Origin: Prolixibacteraceae bacterium
GTDB taxonomy: Bacteria > Bacteroidota > Bacteroidia > Bacteroidales > Prolixibacteraceae
DNA: 9,798 bases
Reading direction: 5' to 3'
Assembly: GCA_016788685.1 (NCBI GenBank)
Contig: JAEUSS010000384.1
Coordinates: 1 to 9,798, forward strand
The first letter of the stretch is position 1, and every line of letters begins with the position of its first letter. Shown here one piece after another: positions 6,554 to 9,798 of the stretch. A model generated the notes under the pieces. The model was not told the DNA's origin, searched no databases, and saw only the letters and a list, made by a program, of their open reading frames with translations. The position numbers were made by a program, and so were the translations under genes.

Positions 6554-9500
6554 ATGAAATTCATCATACAACGAAAAGTACTGATCAGCATGTTGTTCCT
6601 CGGACTGACCGTTCTGGGTTACGTCTCGTACAAACAACTGCCGGTTGAACTGCTGCCCAATGCCGAACTTCCTTTTCTGTTTGTTCAGGCCGGCGCCACC
6701 ACCGAAATGGCGCCTGAATACATGGAAAATCAGGTGGTCGTTCCGCTTGAAGGAGCTATCGGAACGCTCGAAGGCATCGAATCGATCGAATCAAACGTCA
6801 ATTCGCGGCAGGCATCCATTGTGGTATACTACAATAAAAATGTCAACTTCAAATATGCCTACCTGAAACTTCAGGAAAAGATCAACGAAATACAATCCTC
6901 GATGCCCGAGAATGTGCGGGTGAATGTTGCTAAAGTTGATCTGAAGCAGATGAACAGCCAGTTTATGGAGCTGCAGGCCCGCGGCGAAGGCGGAATTGAC
7001 CGGGTACGAACGATCGTCGACCAGGACATCAAACCCGATCTGGAAAACATTGACGGCATTGCGGCGGTGAATGTGTATGGCGGAAAACAAAAATCGATTG
7101 AGGTAATTCTGGATACCAAAGCCTGCGAAGCCTACAACATTACCCCCGGAAAAATCCGGACGGTACTTTCGCAAAACTCACGCACACGCACTTATGTGGG
7201 CAACCTGAAGGAAAAAACAGTTCAGTACTTTGTACATGTAACAGCCGAGTATACCAAAGTTGAAGACCTTGAAAACCTGGTCGTAGCTGCCGGTCCTGTT
7301 CTCCTGAAAGATGTGGCTGAAGTGCGTTTCGGCGTAAAGGAAGAAACCTCGTTCAGCCGCGTGAATGGCAAAGATGCCGTGACCATTTTGCTGGTCAACG
7401 ATTCGCAGGCCAACATGATTGAGCTTTCGCAGGCTACGCGTAAGGCGGTAACTACCCTGAACGAAAAGATGGCCGCCAGGGAAATCGAGATCGCTGAAAT
7501 CAGCAACTCGGCCGACCAAATGGAAAAAAACATCAACCAGATTATGGAACTGGCACTGCTGGGAGGCATTATGGCCATCTTCGTCCTTTGGATTTTCCTG
7601 AAAAACCTTCGCATTGTATCGTTCATCGCACTGGCTATCCCGATTTCCATCTTCACCTCTTTCAACCTCTTTTACGCTTTCGGGATCACCATTAACAGCC
7701 TCACACTGGTTGGTATGGCTCTTGCCATCGGGATGCTGCTCGACAATAGCGTAGTCGTTCTCGAAAACATCTACCGCCTTGCCGGGAAAGGATATTCGCC
7801 CCTGCAAGCCGTTACTCAGGGAACAACAGAGGTATGGCGTTCGATTATGGCTGCCACGCTGACAACAATAACCGTATTCCTTCCGTTCCTGTTTTCTTCA
7901 AATTTTATGGTCGAAATGCTTGGTTTCAACGTAGGTATTTCCATCATTTCCACCTTGGTCGTTTCGCTGGCAGTGGCTTTACTGTTGGTTCCGATGGCAT
8001 CTTACGCCCTGCTCAGAAGACAGGTTGCCAAAAATATTTTTTACGAAAAAGTAACGACCAACTCCCGGATGGTACAGGTTTACCTGGTCCTCCTGAAATC
8101 GTGCATGCGCAATCCGGCAGGTACTGTTATCGGCGGGATTGTCATGTTCTTCCTGATCATTTTCATCAGCCTGGCGGTAAGCATCAGCTCGTTGCAGGAA
8201 GTTGAGAACAAGGAAATCCGCCTGTACGTCACTATGCCGTCAGGCTCATCGCTCGAAAGTACCGACCAGACCGTCCAGGAGATTGAAAAAAAGCTGGAGG
8301 ATCTGGCTGAAAAACAGGACGTCATCAGCAAAATTGAAGAGGAAGAAGCTGTTGTTACCATTAAACTGAAAGACGATTTTGAGAAGATTGCCGACCGCAC
8401 TTTCGCGGTGATCAAAAATGACATTAACAACCGGACCAACGGCATCAAAGCATCATCGATTTCATTTGAACAGACACGGAGTACCCGCAGTTTTCAGGGA
8501 GGAAGCCGAAACATGGGCGCCAGTTTCCAGAAAATGATGGGAATAGGTACCAATGAAGAAAAAATAACGCTCAAAGGTCAGGATTTTAAACAGCTTCAAT
8601 CCGTAGGCGAAGACCTGAAATATTTTATCGATCAGCTCGAATCAGTACAGTCGGTAAACCTGAACATTTCGGATAACCGCCCCGAAGTTCACCTGTATTT
8701 TAATCCCTTGCTGATGACCGAATACAACATTTCGCTCAACAATGTCTTGTCCGAAATCAATTCGTTTTCGAAGGAAATATCGACTAACATTCAGTTCAAG
8801 CAAGGTGTTGATGAATATGAAATTATCATTACTCAAAAAGAACCGGAAGAAGGAGCAGAAGAAGAGGATAAAGACCGCAGCATGGAGGAACTCAAACGGC
8901 TCCAGGTGAACGATGCCCAGGGCGGTGTTCATGACCTTCAGGACTTTACCAACATTGTTTATGCCAGCGGAATTTCAGGAATAAACCGTATCAATCAGGA
9001 AAAGCAGATTGATGTAAATTACCGCTTTGTCAGAGAAGCCGCCAGTTCCAAAGAACTGCTTGCCGCTTACCGCTATGAAATTGATGAACTGGTTGCCAAT
9101 TATAACCTGCCATCGGGCGTTGCTGCCGAGGTGGTCCACGAAGAAACCGACTTCTCGGAATTCTATTTTATGATCGGAGCAGCCATTCTCCTGATATTTA
9201 TGATCATGGCTTCGGTCTTCGAGTCAGTAGCCACACCGTTTGTGCTGCTCTTCTCCATTCCTCTGGCCGCCATTGGCTCGCTTCTGGCGCTGATCGTCAC
9301 CAACAACAGCTTGCTCAATGCCAATACACTTACCGGCTTCCTGATACTGATCGGGGTGGTGGTCAACAACGGAATTATCCTGATTGACTACACCAACATT
9401 CTGCGCAAACGCGGATTCCGGCGCTCGCGTGCCTTGATGACGGCAGGCTTGTCCCGCGTACGCCCGATTCTGATTACGGCCATAACCACCATCGTCGGAA

Positions 9501-9798
9501 TGCTCCCGCTGGCTATGGGCGATGCCGAATATGTAAGCGCCATCGGTGCACCGTTTGCCATCGTCGTTATCGGCGGATTGGCCCTGAGCACCCTGCTCAC
9601 CCTGGTATTTATCCCGACTTTCTACTCCGGACTCGAAAATGCCATCCTGTGGTTCAAAGAGCAAACGCTCCGCATCCGCATAACCATGATGGTATTGATG
9701 GCCGTTTCGTTTGTTCTCATTTACTTCAACGTTGACTCCGGATTGTGGCAGATGCTCGACCTGATCATTGCCGTCATTCTGATTCCGGGCTCCACCTG
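6554..9798 (+). CDS. Second RND efflux permease with C-terminal membrane extension (3' truncated by window)
   Basis: The frame is open to the window end, giving 1081 residues with no stop. The start is firm: an in-frame TAA lies at 6539-6541, and the next Met (13) is inside TM1. The RND layout is complete: TM1 ~7-25, periplasmic loop to ~329, TM2-TM6 with Leu-Leu-Asp397-Asn398-Ser in TM4, TM7 ~523-543, second loop to ~869, and TM8-TM12 with Val-Val-Val-Asn938-Asn939-Gly in TM10. The family normally ends shortly after the Phe-Ile-Pro-Thr-Phe-Tyr segment at 1019-1024. Here the chain goes on through Arg-Ile-Arg (1040-1042) into a hydrophobic helix at ~1043-1058. A second hydrophobic stretch begins at ~1067 and runs to the edge. 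It diverges strongly from the upstream permease, so it is not a recent duplicate. The second loop has an acidic stretch at 763-779 and a Gly/Ser/Met-rich stretch at 646-665. It probably works with the upstream adaptor and duct, either as a heterotrimer with the first permease or as an alternative pump. Confidence 0.93.
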   Translation, partial: MKFIIQRKVLISMLFLGLTVLGYVSYKQLPVELLPNAELPFLFVQAGATTEMAPEYMENQVVVPLEGAIGTLEGIESIESNVNSRQASIVVYYNKNVNFKYAYLKLQEKINEIQSSMPENVRVNVAKVDLKQMNSQFMELQARGEGGIDRVRTIVDQDIKPDLENIDGIAAVNVYGGKQKSIEVILDTKACEAYNITPGKIRTVLSQNSRTRTYVGNLKEKTVQYFVHVTAEYTKVEDLENLVVAAGPVLLKDVAEVRFGVKEETSFSRVNGKDAVTILLVNDSQANMIELSQATRKAVTTLNEKMAAREIEIAEISNSADQMEKNINQIMELALLGGIMAIFVLWIFLKNLRIVSFIALAIPISIFTSFNLFYAFGITINSLTLVGMALAIGMLLDNSVVVLENIYRLAGKGYSPLQAVTQGTTEVWRSIMAATLTTITVFLPFLFSSNFMVEMLGFNVGISIISTLVVSLAVALLLVPMASYALLRRQVAKNIFYEKVTTNSRMVQVYLVLLKSCMRNPAGTVIGGIVMFFLIIFISLAVSISSLQEVENKEIRLYVTMPSGSSLESTDQTVQEIEKKLEDLAEKQDVISKIEEEEAVVTIKLKDDFEKIADRTFAVIKNDINNRTNGIKASSISFEQTRSTRSFQGGSRNMGASFQKMMGIGTNEEKITLKGQDFKQLQSVGEDLKYFIDQLESVQSVNLNISDNRPEVHLYFNPLLMTEYNISLNNVLSEINSFSKEISTNIQFKQGVDEYEIIITQKEPEEGAEEEDKDRSMEELKRLQVNDAQGGVHDLQDFTNIVYASGISGINRINQEKQIDVNYRFVREAASSKELLAAYRYEIDELVANYNLPSGVAAEVVHEETDFSEFYFMIGAAILLIFMIMASVFESVATPFVLLFSIPLAAIGSLLALIVTNNSLLNANTLTGFLILIGVVVNNGIILIDYTNILRKRGFRRSRALMTAGLSRVRPILITAITTIVGMLPLAMGDAEYVSAIGAPFAIVVIGGLALSTLLTLVFIPTFYSGLENAILWFKEQTLRIRITMMVLMAVSFVLIYFNVDSGLWQMLDLIIAVILIPGST

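Noticed and set aside
7178..7807. Open frame of 209 codons on the - strand
   Set aside because: It lies wholly inside the second permease, whose reading frame has strong family features; its own translation has low complexity and no recognisable domain.
7834..8205. Overlapping + strand frame of 123 codons
   Set aside because: It is an out-of-frame shadow within TM5-TM7 of the second permease, without an own leader or domain.
9224..9664. Open frame of 146 codons on the - strand
   Set aside because: It is the antisense of TM9-TM12 of the second permease. The Gln/Asp/Gly-rich translation is typical of antisense to membrane helices.
3388..9798. Heavy-metal (CzcA/CusA) pump or CusA-TolC fusion
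   Set aside because: Both TM4 segments read Asp-Asn, without the Gly after Asp seen in the metal family. The C-terminal extension seen so far is hydrophobic helix, not a TolC-like hairpin with a signal sequence.

Overview
The window reads as a chromosomal segment from a member of the Bacteroidota. Evidence is the moderate GC content, A-rich leaders instead of clear Shine-Dalgarno sites, and an upstream protein ending in a golvesin/xanthan-lyase-type C-terminal domain common in this phylum. The protein style of the transporter genes also fits the Bacteroidales/Marinilabiliales side, but that finer placement is an impression. All genes are on the + strand and coding is dense, with no gene-free stretch over about 110 bases. 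I see no RNA gene, insertion sequence or CRISPR array.

Layout: (1) 2-613, the C-terminal 203 residues of a protein that starts before the window. (2) A 109-base gap with no recognisable promoter or terminator. (3) 723-2213, a TolC-family outer-membrane efflux protein. (4) 2228-3286, an RND periplasmic adaptor, probably a lipoprotein, 14 bases downstream. (5) A 101-base gap filled by an unusual structured element: two head-to-head arrays of degenerate 7-bp units flanking a perfect 7-bp hairpin. (6) 3388-6483, a complete RND permease of 1031 aa. (7) A 70-base gap. (8) 6554 to the end, a second, clearly different RND permease, still open after 1081 residues. It has already passed the normal end of the family and entered what looks like an extra membrane domain.

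Together, genes 3, 4, 6 and 8 would build a tripartite efflux system spanning both membranes: outer-membrane duct, periplasmic adaptor and proton-driven inner-membrane pump. Its notable feature is two dissimilar permeases served by one adaptor and one duct, an arrangement also known from MdtABC-TolC, where MdtB and MdtC form a heterotrimer. Both permeases carry Asp-Asn in TM4 and Asn-Asn in TM10, where AcrB has Asp-Asp and Lys. The substrate cannot be read from the sequence, and no regulator gene is visible.

The most interesting points are the heptad-array element inside the operon and the C-terminal extension of the second permease. I found no convincing wholly new system; the transporter itself belongs to well-known families.
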